A stretch of 64,000 nt of DNA from Micromonospora sp. ATCC 39149 (GCF_000158815.1 NZ_GG657738.1:5934478-5998477), one strand, 5' to 3'. Counted from the first letter of the stretch, positions 45,011 to 54,576 are shown. The notes: generated from the letters alone by a model not told the origin. A program made the numbers and translations.

Positions 45011-45740
45011 CCGACGGCGCGTCAGGAATTCGGCAGCTCGGTCAGCAACCCGACGGTGATCTGCGGCTCCAGACGGCGTTCTTTCGAGAAGCCGGGCTCA
45101 CGGAACCCGTCACCCTCGTCGGCTTCGAAGTACAACGTGGTGACGTCGTAGAGCAGCAACGTCGCCGGGCCCGAGCGCACGTGGGCGGCGCAGGCGCGTG
45201 CCGGCGGGGCACGCCACGGACCGCCAGCCGGATCAACCGCCGGCTCAGCGTCGTCGGCGGCCCTACCTCCTGTGGCGTACACCCGTAGCCGCCGTTTGAC
45301 CGGTCGCGTACGACGGCGCCCACGCCCCGGCCTCGTCCAACACCCGCAGCGAGTCGCGCTCGCTGGCCGGCTCGATGATCCTGGCCAGCACCAACGCCTT
45401 GAACACCTCGTCGGACTCGGCAGCCGCGGCGCACCCCAGAACCTGATACCCGTGACCCAACGCGTTTAGCAGATGCCCGGCCCGCGTGGACGTGATCGGC
45501 AGCGGAGCACCTCCGCCTGCCGGACCGTCCGGCAGCCGCAGGTCCAACTCGGCCTGCCCCGCGGCCAGCCGCTGCCGCGCACCGCCTTGAGTAACTCCAA
45601 GTCCGCATCGGTGTGCGCAGACCCGATGTGCTCGATCCCGCGATCCCCGGCACTGCGAGTGCACGATCTGCACCGCCCGCGCCCCGGAAGCCGTCCTCAC
45701 CGTCCTCACCGTCCGCACGTACGCCACGAAGCTGAGGCAT
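45011..45740 (-). pseudogene. IS1634-family transposase N-terminal remnant
   Basis: Minus-strand reading begins MAYVRTVRTVRTASGARAVQ IVHS and continues, with frame changes, through QRLAAGQAELDL, LPITSTRAGHLLNALGHGYQ, VFKALVLARIIEPASERDSL RVLDEAGAW, then ATLLLYDVTTLYFEADEGDG FREPGFSKERR with the first catalytic Asp. It ends without the later DDE residues at about 45011. At least two frameshifts and the missing C-terminal half make it inactive. Confidence 0.8.
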
Positions 45741-45752
45741 CTGCGGGGGCGG

Positions 45753-46298
45753 TCAGGGCTGGGTTGGGCGGTAGGTGAGGACGACGACGCCGGAGCTGAA
45801 CGTGGTGCTGTCGATGAGTTCGACGGCGGCCTTGCTCTCGGGCCGGAACAGGGGCTCGCCGCCGCCTTTGATGACGGGGTAGATCCAGATTCGGTACTCG
45901 TCGAGGAGGCCGTGTGCGGCTAGGTCGTCGGTGAGCCGGCCGTTGCCCCAGACGAGAATGTTCTTGCCCGGCTCATTCTTAAGCGCGGTGACTGTCTCGA
46001 TCAGCTTGTCGCCCGGAATGATGTGGGAGTTGTCCCAAGCGGGCGTGTCCAGGGTGGCGGAGACGGCGTACTTGGCGATGCTGTTGACGTGGTCGGCGTA
46101 GGGGTTGCCGCCCATGTTCGGCCAAGCCTGTGCCATGCCTTCGTAGGTGACCCGGCCGAGCAGCAGCGCGTCGCAGCCAAGGGTGAGTTCGAGCGCGTAG
46201 GCCATGGCGTCTTCGCTGTTGTGCTGCATGGACCACAGGTGCGGGTTGTCGATGAAGCCGTCGAGGGTGGTGTACGTCGAGGCGATGATCTTGCGCAT
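45753..46298 (-). CDS. Dihydrofolate-reductase-like (RibD C-terminal domain) protein
   Basis: A 181-residue protein from ATG 46298 with AAGGAACC upstream. It has the family start RKIIASTYTTLDGFI, the GCDALLLGRVTYEGMAQAW motif, and NILVWGNGRLTDDLAAHGLL with YRIWIYPVIKGGGEPLF, characteristic of the stand-alone RibD_C/DHFR superfamily proteins common in actinomycetes. These probably use NADPH, with substrates mostly unknown. It is transcribed away from a MarR-type regulator, with tandem repeats covering its promoter, so repression by that protein is likely. Confidence 0.9.
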   Translation of the reverse strand: MRKIIASTYTTLDGFIDNPHLWSMQHNSEDAMAYALELTLGCDALLLGRVTYEGMAQAWPNMGGNPYADHVNSIAKYAVSATLDTPAWDNSHIIPGDKLIETVTALKNEPGKNILVWGNGRLTDDLAAHGLLDEYRIWIYPVIKGGGEPLFRPESKAAVELIDSTTFSSGVVVLTYRPTQP

Positions 46299-46346
46299 GA
46301 TCGGTGGTTCCTTTCGCGTGTCGTGTGGCGATCGACTTGCCACAGA

Positions 46347-46384
46347 CCATATAGTCAAGAATCGTGACAGTCAAGAATCGCGAC
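46347..46384. promoter_or_regulatory. Tandem 16-bp repeats: likely MarR operator
   Basis: AGTCAAGAATCGTGAC at 46353-46368 is followed directly by a copy at 46369-46384 with one mismatch. On the minus strand the second copy supplies a -35-like TTGACT, and TATATG, 15-16 bases on, could be the -10 for the DHFR-like gene. Binding here would cover that promoter. Confidence 0.6.
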
Positions 46385-46399
46385 GAAACTGGGGATGGT

Positions 46400-46864
46400 A
46401 TGGGTGACGAGCTGGTCGAGCCCGATGTGGGCATGTTGACGGGCCAGTACATGCGTGCCGTGCAGGAGGAGCTGTTCGAGACCCTGGCCGAGCGGGGGCA
46501 CCCCGATGTCCGGCCGCGGCATGGGTCGGTGCTGGCGTTCCTCGACCGTGCCGGGACCCGGCCGACGGATCTGGCCCAGCGCTCCGGTCAGCACAAGCAG
46601 ATCGTCGGCACGATCGTCGACGAGCTCGTGCAGCTCGGCTACGTCTCGCGTGAGCCCGATCCGCGCGATCGGCGGGCCAAGTTGGTCGTGCCGACCGCGT
46701 CCGGGCTCGACGAGATCGCGAAGGCGCGTGCCATTCTCGCCGCCATCGAGCGCCGCCACGCACAGGCGCTCGGCGTCGAGGCATACGCCACCTTCAAGCG
46801 GGCTCTCCAGGAGGTGGCCGGCCTGCAGCGCCGGTGGCGCCAGACCCGCGACGCCGGCGGGTAG
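46400..46864 (+). CDS. MarR-family transcriptional regulator
   Basis: A winged-helix regulator of about 154 residues. I prefer ATG 46400, preceded by GGGGA, to the GTG at 46364, because the GTG lies inside the tandem operator repeats. Winged-helix features: MRAVQEELFETLAERGHPDV, LAFLDRAGTRPTDLAQRSGQ (helix-turn-helix), HKQIVGTIVDELVQLGYVSR and the wing EPDPRDRRAKLVVPTASG. The C-terminal helix gives dimerisation. It is divergent from the DHFR-like gene and probably controls both. The inducing ligand is unknown. Confidence 0.88.
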   Translation: MGDELVEPDVGMLTGQYMRAVQEELFETLAERGHPDVRPRHGSVLAFLDRAGTRPTDLAQRSGQHKQIVGTIVDELVQLGYVSREPDPRDRRAKLVVPTASGLDEIAKARAILAAIERRHAQALGVEAYATFKRALQEVAGLQRRWRQTRDAGG

Positions 46865-47231
46865 CTCGTTGTGGGCAGACCACGTGAGCTCTCGTGTGGC
46901 ACCGCACCAGTGGGTTCGACCGCTCGCTGAACGTGGAGTCCGTCGCGCGCTGACCATTCCGCGATCGGTATGGCGACGGCCTCAACCCTCAGCCAGCCGT
47001 GCACGTCTGGTACCCCACGAGGTTCGGCGGTGACCCGGTGGCCCGGGCTCGAAAAGGGGCCGTCAGGGTCGGTCTCGTACGATCTTTCGTGGTGTTCTGG
47101 CGTATTTTCCGGTCGTCCGCCTTCGGCTTCGCCGAGGATTCCATTAGCTGCTCGGGCCGCAGCTCAGCTCTCCAGGTTAGGGGGAACCCGGCTCCGGGCC
47201 GGCGGTGTGAGTTCGATTCCCGATTTGCGAG

Positions 47232-49955
47232 GTGACGGTGAGGTCTGGGGAGCCGGCTGAGTCACCTCGCAAGGACGGACACCACACCATGTCCACCCAC
47301 GAGGTGGTGCTCCTGCTGGAGACGGACCCGCACCGTGGTTTGAGCGGGGAGCAGGCTGCGCGCCGTCTGGAACGGTACGGACGCAACGTGCTGCCTGCCG
47401 CCGGTCGCGGTGGTCTTCTGCGGCGGGTGCTGCGACAGTTCCACCACCCGCTGATCTACGTGCTGATGGCGGCCGCTGTGATCACGGCGGTCCTCGACGA
47501 GTACGTGGACTCGATGGTGATCTTCGGCGTCGTACTGATCAACGCGGCGATCGGGTACGTGCAGGAGTCCAAGGCGGAGGCCGCGTTGGACAGCCTGCGG
47601 TCGATGGTGCGCACCGACGCGCGGGTGTTGCGCGACGGGCAGGAGAGGATGATTTCCTCGGACGAACTGGTTCCCGGCGACCTGATCGTGCTCGAGGCAG
47701 GCGACAAGGTGCCGGCCGACCTTAGGCTGGTACGGCTGGCCGAACTTCGGGTGGACGAGTCGGCGCTGACCGGCGAGTCGGTTCCGGTGACCAAGGACGA
47801 GGCGGAACTGCCGGAAGTGACCGACGTGGCGGACCGGCGCAACATGGTCTACTCGGGCACCCTGGTGACGGCGGGCAGTGGTGCCGGCATCGCGGTGGCT
47901 ACTGGTGCCGAGACGGAGTTGGGGCAGATCCACCGGCTGGTGGGTGCGGCCGAGACGTTGGCGACCCCGTTGACCCGCAAGTTGGCCCGGTTCAGCAAAG
48001 TGCTGACGGTGGCCATCCTTATCCTGGCGGCGGCGACCTTCGGTGTCGGTGTGCTTCGTGGGCAGGACGCGTCCGAGACGTTCACCGCGGCCATTGCACT
48101 TGCGGTGGGGGCGATCCCCGAAGGGCTTCCGGCGGCGGTCACCATCACGTTGGCCATCGGAGTGACGCGGATGGCGCGACGACGAGCGGTGGTCCGCCGG
48201 CTGCCGGCGATCGAGACATTGGGCAGCACCACGGTCATCTGCTCCGACAAGACGGGCACGTTGACGGAAAACCAGATGACGGTGCGGGCGGTGTGGACGC
48301 CGGACGGCGAGTTCACCGTCACCGGTTCGGGCTACCGGCCCGAGGGGGAGATCTGCGACGGTTCGGGCGCCCCGGCCAGCGAGGCGACAAGTCAGGCACT
48401 GCACTGGTCGCTGCTCGCGGGCGCTGGCTGCAACGACGCCCGACTACGCGAGGAGAACGGCGAGTGGATCCTCGCCGGCGACCCGACCGAGGGCGCGATG
48501 CTGGTGGTCGCCGGGAAGGGCGGCATCGACCGTGACCGGTTCGATGAAGAGCGTCCGCGTACCGCCACGATTCCCTTCAGCTCCGAGCGGCAGTACATGG
48601 CCACCCTGCACAGTGAGCACGACTCCGGACGCGAGGTCGTACTGGTCAAGGGCAGCATGGAGCGGGTCATGTCGATGTGCCGATCCGAAATGGGTGCCGA
48701 CGGACACCGCCGTCCGCTGGACGCCGAGGCGGTCCTCTGCTCGGCGGAGAACCTGGCCGGCCGAGGACTTCGGGTCCTCGCGACGGCCGTGCGTCCGGCC
48801 GGCGAGTCCGCCGGCTTCGGCGAGGAGGACCTGCCCGGCACCCTGAGCCTGACCGGCCTTCAGGCCATGCTGGACCCGCCCAGGAGTGCCGCCGCGCCTG
48901 CGGTGCAGGCCTGTCACGCAGCTGGCATCGGCGTGAAGATGATCACCGGGGACCACGCGACGACGGCCACCGCCATCGCCGCCCACCTCGGCGTACTCAG
49001 CGACGATCATGAGGGGCGGGTGCTCACCGGCAGAGACCTGGAGGCACTGCCCGCCGAGCGGTTGCCGGAGGCAGTGGACCGCGCTGCGGTGTTCGCCCGG
49101 GTGTCGCCGGAGCAGAAACTGCGGTTGGTCGAGACGCTCCAGCAGCGAGGCCACGTGGTCGCGGTGACCGGTGACGGGGTCAATGACGCTCCGGCCCTGC
49201 GTCAGGCGGACATCGGGATCGCCATGGCGCGCTCCGGGACCGAGGTGGCCAAGGAGGCCGCCGACATGGTGCTCACCGACGATGACTTCGCCACCATTGA
49301 AGCCGCGGTCGAGGAGGGCCGCGGGGTGTTCGACAACCTCACCAAGTTCATCGCCTGGACGCTGCCGACGAACCTTGGTGAGGGGCTGGTCGTCTTCGTG
49401 GCCATCGTCCTGGGCACCACCCTGCCGCTGCTACCGACGCAGATCCTGTGGATCAACATGACCACCGCTGTCCTGCTCGGCCTGATGCTCGCCTTCGAGC
49501 CCAAGGAGGCCGGCATCATGCGGCGACCGCCGCGCGACCCGCGTCGGCCGCTGCTGACCGGCGCTCTCGTGGTCCGGATCGTGCTGGTGGCCGCACTGCT
49601 CGTCGCCGGTTCCTGGTGGCTGTTCCAGTGGGAACAGGCCCGCGGTGCCGGTGTGGCCGAAGCACGCACCGCTGCGCTCAACCTCTTCGTTGTGGTGGAG
49701 ACGTTCTATCTGTTCAGTTGCCGGTCCCTGGTCCACTCGGCCTGGCACGTGGGCTTGTTCTCCAACCGGTGGATCCTGGCCGGTGTGGCGCTGCAGGCCG
49801 TCGCCCAGCTCGTCATCACCTACCTGCCGGTGATGAACAGCGTGTTCAACACCGCGCCGATCGGCGGCGGTGTCTGGCTGCGCATTCTGGCGATCGCGGC
49901 CGCCGCCGCAGCCGTGGTTGCGATCGACAAGCGACTACGAAGGCACCTGATGTGA
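47232..49955 (+). CDS. P-type cation-transporting ATPase (P2, Ca2+/Mg2+/Na+ type)
   Basis: A 907-residue P-type ATPase. The catalytic Asp339 is in SDKTGTLTENQM; the TM4 ion-site motif is IPEGLPAAVTITLAIG; the hinge is VTGDGVNDAPALRQADIGIA and the TGES loop LTGESVPVTKDEA is intact. About ten membrane segments are visible, with the C-terminal cation ATPase domain. The N-terminal segment HEVVLLLETDPHRGLSGEQA aligns with the usual cation ATPase N-terminus. I keep GTG 47232, but ATG 47289 is possible. It pumps a cation at the cost of ATP; the ion cannot be deduced. The stop overlaps the start of the GH65 gene, so the two are translationally coupled, which is unusual. Confidence 0.92.
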   Translation: MTVRSGEPAESPRKDGHHTMSTHEVVLLLETDPHRGLSGEQAARRLERYGRNVLPAAGRGGLLRRVLRQFHHPLIYVLMAAAVITAVLDEYVDSMVIFGVVLINAAIGYVQESKAEAALDSLRSMVRTDARVLRDGQERMISSDELVPGDLIVLEAGDKVPADLRLVRLAELRVDESALTGESVPVTKDEAELPEVTDVADRRNMVYSGTLVTAGSGAGIAVATGAETELGQIHRLVGAAETLATPLTRKLARFSKVLTVAILILAAATFGVGVLRGQDASETFTAAIALAVGAIPEGLPAAVTITLAIGVTRMARRRAVVRRLPAIETLGSTTVICSDKTGTLTENQMTVRAVWTPDGEFTVTGSGYRPEGEICDGSGAPASEATSQALHWSLLAGAGCNDARLREENGEWILAGDPTEGAMLVVAGKGGIDRDRFDEERPRTATIPFSSERQYMATLHSEHDSGREVVLVKGSMERVMSMCRSEMGADGHRRPLDAEAVLCSAENLAGRGLRVLATAVRPAGESAGFGEEDLPGTLSLTGLQAMLDPPRSAAAPAVQACHAAGIGVKMITGDHATTATAIAAHLGVLSDDHEGRVLTGRDLEALPAERLPEAVDRAAVFARVSPEQKLRLVETLQQRGHVVAVTGDGVNDAPALRQADIGIAMARSGTEVAKEAADMVLTDDDFATIEAAVEEGRGVFDNLTKFIAWTLPTNLGEGLVVFVAIVLGTTLPLLPTQILWINMTTAVLLGLMLAFEPKEAGIMRRPPRDPRRPLLTGALVVRIVLVAALLVAGSWWLFQWEQARGAGVAEARTAALNLFVVVETFYLFSCRSLVHSAWHVGLFSNRWILAGVALQAVAQLVITYLPVMNSVFNTAPIGGGVWLRILAIAAAAAAVVAIDKRLRRHLM

Positions 49956-52414
49956 CCTCGCGGGACCCGACGACGGCTGATCAGTGCGGGCTGTGCCGTC
50001 TGCCCGCTGATGAGTGGCTGCTGGGCTACGAGGGCTTCGACGCCGCCGCCGAGGGGACGCGGGAGGCGTTGCTGGCGCTGGGCAACGGCTATCAGGTGAC
50101 CCGCGGAGCGGCGACCGAGTCCACCGCCGACGGCGTGCACTATCCCGCCACCTACGTCGCAGGGCTCTACAACCGGCTGACCTCGAACGTCGACGGCCGC
50201 CGCCGGGTCGATGAGAGCCTGGTCAACCTGCCCAACTGGTTGCCGTTGACGTTTCGCCACCCGGACGGGCCCTGGTTCTCCCGCCCGGTGTTCCACGTCG
50301 CGCACCAACACGTGGCGCTCAACCTGCGGCAGGGCACGGAGCGGCGGGACATGGTGGTCCAAGACCCGCGCGGTCGGTGCACCCGCGTCGTCCAGGAGCG
50401 GATCGTCTCGATGGATCGTCCGCACGTGGCCTGTCTCCGTACGACCATCACCGCCCTGGACTGGTCGGGACCGCTACACGTTCGTAGCCTTCTGGACGCC
50501 CGCGTCACCAACGACAACGTCGCCGAGTACGGTGCGTTGGCCCGGCACCACCTGACCGACTGTGCCACCGGGCACCAGGGGGACGCCTGCTGGCTGACCG
50601 TGCGGACCACGCAGTCCCTCATCCGGATCGCCCAGGCCGCCCGCACAGTGCTCTACCAGCATGACGGGCCGGTCTCCCGCCAACAGCTCAGCGGCCCCGG
50701 GCACGTCGGGCACGAAATCCACCTGACCATGACATCGGGAACGCCGGTCGTGATCGACAAGATCGTCGCCTCGAACACGTCCCGGGATCGGGCCATCTCC
50801 GAACCGCTGGACGCCGCGTTGGGCGAGATCACCACCGCGCCACCGTTCCCCGCCCTACGGGATGCGCACCTCCTGGCCTGGGAACAGCTCTGGCGGCGCT
50901 TCCACCTCCGCATCGGCGGCCACGATTTAATGTGGGAACGGCGGGCCCTCAATGTACACCTGTTCCACGTGGTGCAGACTCTGTCCGGGTACACCGCGGA
51001 CGCCGACGCGGGCGTGCCCGCACGGGGGTGGCACGGCGAAGGCTACCGGGGGCACGTCTTCTGGGACGAGCTGTTCGTCTTTCCGCTGCTCAACCTGCGT
51101 ACCCCCGAGCTCACCCGGGCCCTGCTGCTCTACAGGCACCGCCGGTTGCCCCAGGCTCGCAGACTCGCCCGCGCGCTCGGTCTGGCCGGCGCGTTGTTTC
51201 CGTGGCAGAGCGGCAGTGACGGCCGCGAGGAGACACCCGACTGGTTCCACAACCCGCTCTCCCAGCGGTGGATGCCCGACAACTCCCGCCGGCAACACCA
51301 CGTCAACCTGGCCGTGGCCTACAACGTCTGGCAGTTCCACCAGGCCACCGACGACATCGATTTCCTTGCCACCTACGGGGCCGAACTCCTCGTCGACATC
51401 GCCCGGTTCTGGGCAGCCGTCGTCGCCCATGACCCGCGGGACGACCGCTACCACATTCGGGGCGTGATGGGCCCGGACGAGTTCCACGACGGCTACCCCG
51501 ACCGCCCAGGATCAGGTATCGACGACAATGCCTACGTCAACGTTATGACCGCCTGGGCTTTCGCCCGCGCGGCCGACGCCTACCGCATCCTCGGTGGGCA
51601 CCACACCGACGACCTTTGGCGGCGGCTGGAGGTCAACGACTCAGAAGTCGCCCACTGGGACGACCTCAGCCGGCGCCTGTACGTCCCGTTCCTGCCCAAC
51701 GGCCTGATCAGTCAGTTCGAGGGCTTCGCCGACCTCGACGAACTAGACCTGGAGGCATATCGCGACCGGTACGGCGACGTGGGCCGCCTCGACCTCATCC
51801 TCGAGGCCGAGGGCGACCACACCAACCGCTACCAGACGTCGAAGCAGGCGGACGTCCTGATGCTCTTCTACCTGTTCAGCGCGGAAGAAGTCACCGCACT
51901 CCTGCACCGGCTGGGCTACGACTTTGACCCCGCGACCATCCCGGCCACCGTCCACCACTACCTCGCCCGGACCACCCACGGGTCGACCCTCAGCCGTGTG
52001 GTGCACTCCTGGGTCCTCGCCCGCACCGAACGCTCCAAGTCCTGGCACCTCCTGCGTGACGCATTCGCCACAGACCTCTCCGACACCCAGGACGGCACCA
52101 CCCGTCAGGGCATCCACCTCGGCGCGATGGCTGGCACAGCCGACATCCTCCAGCGCTGCTACACCGGCCTGGAGACCCGCGACGATGCGCTCCATCTCCA
52201 CCCGCAACTACCGGACACCCTCACCCACCTCGACTTCGACCTGCGCTACCGGGGACACTGGCTCCGCATCCACTGCAGCCGCCACCTGGTGTCTGTGCGC
52301 GCACTCCCCACCACCGCCCCGCCAGTGACCGTCATCGTCAACGGTCAGGCGTACCGGCTCACCGGCGAGAGCTGTGTGCGCCAGGATCTCGCGACCGGGC
52401 AGCCACGCCCGTAG
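49952..52414 (+). CDS. Glycoside hydrolase family 65 protein (disaccharide phosphorylase or hydrolase)
   Basis: An 820-residue GH65 enzyme starting at GTG 49952, four bases before the end of the ATPase gene. The N-terminal beta-sandwich domain starts at WLLGYEGFDAAAEGTREALL; the (alpha/alpha)6 barrel has GYRGHVFWDELFVFPLL and the general-acid Glu510 in GVMGPDEFHDGYP, followed by QTSKQADVLMLFYL. The family includes maltose, trehalose and kojibiose phosphorylases, which use inorganic phosphate, and hydrolases. Specificity cannot be set from these motifs. No beta-phosphoglucomutase gene, the usual partner, is present; instead it is coupled to a P-type ATPase. Confidence 0.92.
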   Translation: MTSRDPTTADQCGLCRLPADEWLLGYEGFDAAAEGTREALLALGNGYQVTRGAATESTADGVHYPATYVAGLYNRLTSNVDGRRRVDESLVNLPNWLPLTFRHPDGPWFSRPVFHVAHQHVALNLRQGTERRDMVVQDPRGRCTRVVQERIVSMDRPHVACLRTTITALDWSGPLHVRSLLDARVTNDNVAEYGALARHHLTDCATGHQGDACWLTVRTTQSLIRIAQAARTVLYQHDGPVSRQQLSGPGHVGHEIHLTMTSGTPVVIDKIVASNTSRDRAISEPLDAALGEITTAPPFPALRDAHLLAWEQLWRRFHLRIGGHDLMWERRALNVHLFHVVQTLSGYTADADAGVPARGWHGEGYRGHVFWDELFVFPLLNLRTPELTRALLLYRHRRLPQARRLARALGLAGALFPWQSGSDGREETPDWFHNPLSQRWMPDNSRRQHHVNLAVAYNVWQFHQATDDIDFLATYGAELLVDIARFWAAVVAHDPRDDRYHIRGVMGPDEFHDGYPDRPGSGIDDNAYVNVMTAWAFARAADAYRILGGHHTDDLWRRLEVNDSEVAHWDDLSRRLYVPFLPNGLISQFEGFADLDELDLEAYRDRYGDVGRLDLILEAEGDHTNRYQTSKQADVLMLFYLFSAEEVTALLHRLGYDFDPATIPATVHHYLARTTHGSTLSRVVHSWVLARTERSKSWHLLRDAFATDLSDTQDGTTRQGIHLGAMAGTADILQRCYTGLETRDDALHLHPQLPDTLTHLDFDLRYRGHWLRIHCSRHLVSVRALPTTAPPVTVIVNGQAYRLTGESCVRQDLATGQPRP

Positions 52415-52943
52415 GCGCTCGACAGCCGACGCGTCCGCGTCGACAAGGCCCGAAGACGGCAAGCTGGCGGAATCTGCCGCTGCGGGTGGTCCACGCCTTC
52501 ATCTGGCCGCTGTTCAACGTACCGCCCGACCCGCCGAGGCTGGGCCCTCCAGAGGGCGAACTGCGCAACCAGGATGACCGAACGGCCCGCCGATCTCGGT
52601 CGGTAACAGCACCTGGGTCGCCTTGTCCAGCGCAGACGCCGCGGTCCCGACCGTGGGCAGCGGGTCATGTGGCAACCGGTCGTCCACGCGGTGAGCGCCC
52701 CGTCCCCGTTCCGGTCCACGGTGACGTCCCGTCGACGCGCCGGGTGGTCATCGAGATGCCGGGCCAGGTCCGGCTGGTTCCCATCGGTCGGCTACGACAC
52801 CAACCGCCGAAACGGGTGGTGCTGGAGGAACGCGCCGACGTGGGTGGCGATCTCCCGGTCGGTCATGATGCTGGGCTGGCCGACCCGGCGCTTATTCGGC
52901 GAAGGGGCGGGTAAGCGCCGGCGCGACGGCGGGAAAGGGTTGT
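52415..52943. other. 530-bp gap with no recognisable gene
   Basis: No ORF here looks like a protein. Short open frames on both strands are rich in Arg, Pro and Ser, as expected from GC-rich noncoding or decayed sequence. One 24-codon minus-strand frame with a protein-like reading (MTDREIATHVGAFLQHHPFR) starts near 52865 and stops near 52791; it may be a remnant. Confidence 0.5.
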
Positions 52944-54158
52944 GTGGTGGAGTTCGTCAACTGGTCTGGCAGCCTGGCGTTCACGCCGGGTGAGCACGCC
53001 GAGCCCGCCACCGAGGACGAGGTCCGCGACCTGGTGCGCCGCGCGCGGGAGACCGCCACCACGGTTCGGCCGGTCGGTTCGGGCCACTCGTCCAGCCCGC
53101 TGGTGCGCACCGGCGGGATCCTGCTGAGCCTGGACCGGCTCTCCGGGGTGATCCATGACGACGGGAATGCAGCGACGGTCTGGGCGGGGACCCGACTCAA
53201 GGACCTGGGGGAGGGGTTGTACGACGCCGGTCTGGCCATGGACAACCTCGGCGACGTCGACTATCAGTCCATCGCCGGGGCCACCGCTACCGGCACCCAC
53301 GGCAGCGGCCTGGGGTTCGGCAATCTCAGCACCCAGGTCGCCGGGATCCGTCTGGTCACCGGCACCGGCGAAGCGCTGGACATCTCCGCCGAGCACAACC
53401 CCGAGGTGCTGCCGGCGGCCCGGCTCTCCCTGGGCGCGCTCGGTGTCGTCACCCAGGTCACGCTGGACGTGCAGCCCCGGTACGAGCTGAAGCGGCGGGC
53501 GTGGTGCGCCCCGGTGGATTGGACCCTCGACCACCTCGCGGAACTCCAGCACACCAACCGCAACATGGACTTCTACTGGTACCCCCGCAGCGACATGACG
53601 CAGGTGCGCATCATGAACCGGGCGGACGACGTCGCGGCCGAGCGCCCGTGGGCCGTGCCGCGCGTTCCCGGCTCCGGGCCCTGGGAGGACCCGCGCGAGG
53701 TGCGGGTGGGCCCGACCCACCGGACCATCCCCCAGCACCGGGAGCTGCGATTCGAGGAGATCGAGTACATGCTGCCGTCGGAGGCGTTCCCAGCGTGCTT
53801 CGCCGAGGTGCGCCGCCGGATCCGGGAGCGGCACCGCCGGGACGTGGGCTGGCGGGTGCTGGTCCGCACGATCGCCGCCGACGACATCTGGCTCAGCAAC
53901 GCGTACGGTCGGCCCACGACCACCATCGCGTGCCTCCAGAACACCTCCTTGCCGTACGAGGAATACTTCCGCGACGTGGAGGCGGTCTTCCGGCAGTACG
54001 GTGGCCGGCCCCACTGGGGCAAGAAACACTGGCTGACCGCCCGGGAGCTGCGCCCGCTGTACCCCCGGTGGGACGACTTCCAGGAGCTGCGCCGCCGGCT
54101 CGACCCGGACGGGGTGTTCCTCAGCCCCGACCTGGCCCGGTTGCTGGGGAAGGCGTGA
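52944..54158 (+). CDS. FAD-linked sugar-lactone/alditol oxidase (D-arabinono-1,4-lactone oxidase type)
   Basis: A 404-residue oxidase; GTG 52944 or GTG 52947 may start it. The FAD-binding PCMH domain contains VRPVGSGHSSSPLV, whose His48 is the usual covalent FAD attachment in this family, and GATATGTHGSGLGFGNLST. The C-terminal D-arabinono-lactone oxidase domain ends with RPHWGKKHWLTARELRPLYP, the family's active-site Lys/His motif, and FLSPDLARLLG. It oxidises a sugar lactone or alditol and reduces O2 to H2O2. It is coupled to the next gene by a TGATG overlap. Confidence 0.9.
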   Translation: MVEFVNWSGSLAFTPGEHAEPATEDEVRDLVRRARETATTVRPVGSGHSSSPLVRTGGILLSLDRLSGVIHDDGNAATVWAGTRLKDLGEGLYDAGLAMDNLGDVDYQSIAGATATGTHGSGLGFGNLSTQVAGIRLVTGTGEALDISAEHNPEVLPAARLSLGALGVVTQVTLDVQPRYELKRRAWCAPVDWTLDHLAELQHTNRNMDFYWYPRSDMTQVRIMNRADDVAAERPWAVPRVPGSGPWEDPREVRVGPTHRTIPQHRELRFEEIEYMLPSEAFPACFAEVRRRIRERHRRDVGWRVLVRTIAADDIWLSNAYGRPTTTIACLQNTSLPYEEYFRDVEAVFRQYGGRPHWGKKHWLTARELRPLYPRWDDFQELRRRLDPDGVFLSPDLARLLGKA

Positions 54159-54532
54159 TGGCGGAGATCGGCGCGCGGACGTGGGTGGTGTCCGGCGGAC
54201 GGGTGCCGTTCCCCAGTCACGGCCCGGAACCGGGGTTCACCGGCTTCGACCAGCTCTGCGTGCTCAACGCCACGGACCGGGAGGCCGAGCTGGCCCTCGA
54301 CTTCTACTACGAAGACGCCGACCCGGCCGGGCCGTACCGGCTCCTGGTCGGCGGGCGGAGGATCCGGCACATCCGGGTCAACGATTTGATCGATCCCGAG
54401 GCGGTCCTCCTCGACCGGCCGTACGGGTGCGTGCTGCGCTCGCCGGTGCCGGTGGTCGTGCAGTTCCTCCGCCAGGACACCCGCTTGCCTGGAACGGTGG
54501 CGCTGACCGGCACCATGGCGTACCCGGCCTGA
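54158..54532 (+). CDS. Sensory rhodopsin transducer-family protein
   Basis: A 124-residue beta-rich protein matching the Anabaena sensory rhodopsin transducer (ASRT) family: ARTWVVSGGRVPFPSHGPEP at the start, FDQLCVLNATDREAELALDF YYED, PAGPYRLLVGGRRIRHIRVN DLIDP and SPVPVVVQFLRQDTRLPG. ASRT is a soluble tetramer that can bind carbohydrate and DNA. No rhodopsin gene is in the window, and the gene is translationally coupled (TGATG) to a sugar-lactone oxidase, so a carbohydrate-related role is more likely than light sensing. Confidence 0.82.
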   Translation: MAEIGARTWVVSGGRVPFPSHGPEPGFTGFDQLCVLNATDREAELALDFYYEDADPAGPYRLLVGGRRIRHIRVNDLIDPEAVLLDRPYGCVLRSPVPVVVQFLRQDTRLPGTVALTGTMAYPA

Positions 54533-54576
54533 GAGCGTGCCAAGTTCGACCGGCGTCAGCACGGGTAACCGCCGCC

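Noticed and set aside
47150-47230. A tRNA-like stretch with GAGTTCGATTCCC
   Set aside because: The T-stem does not pair and no acceptor or anticodon arm can be built around it.
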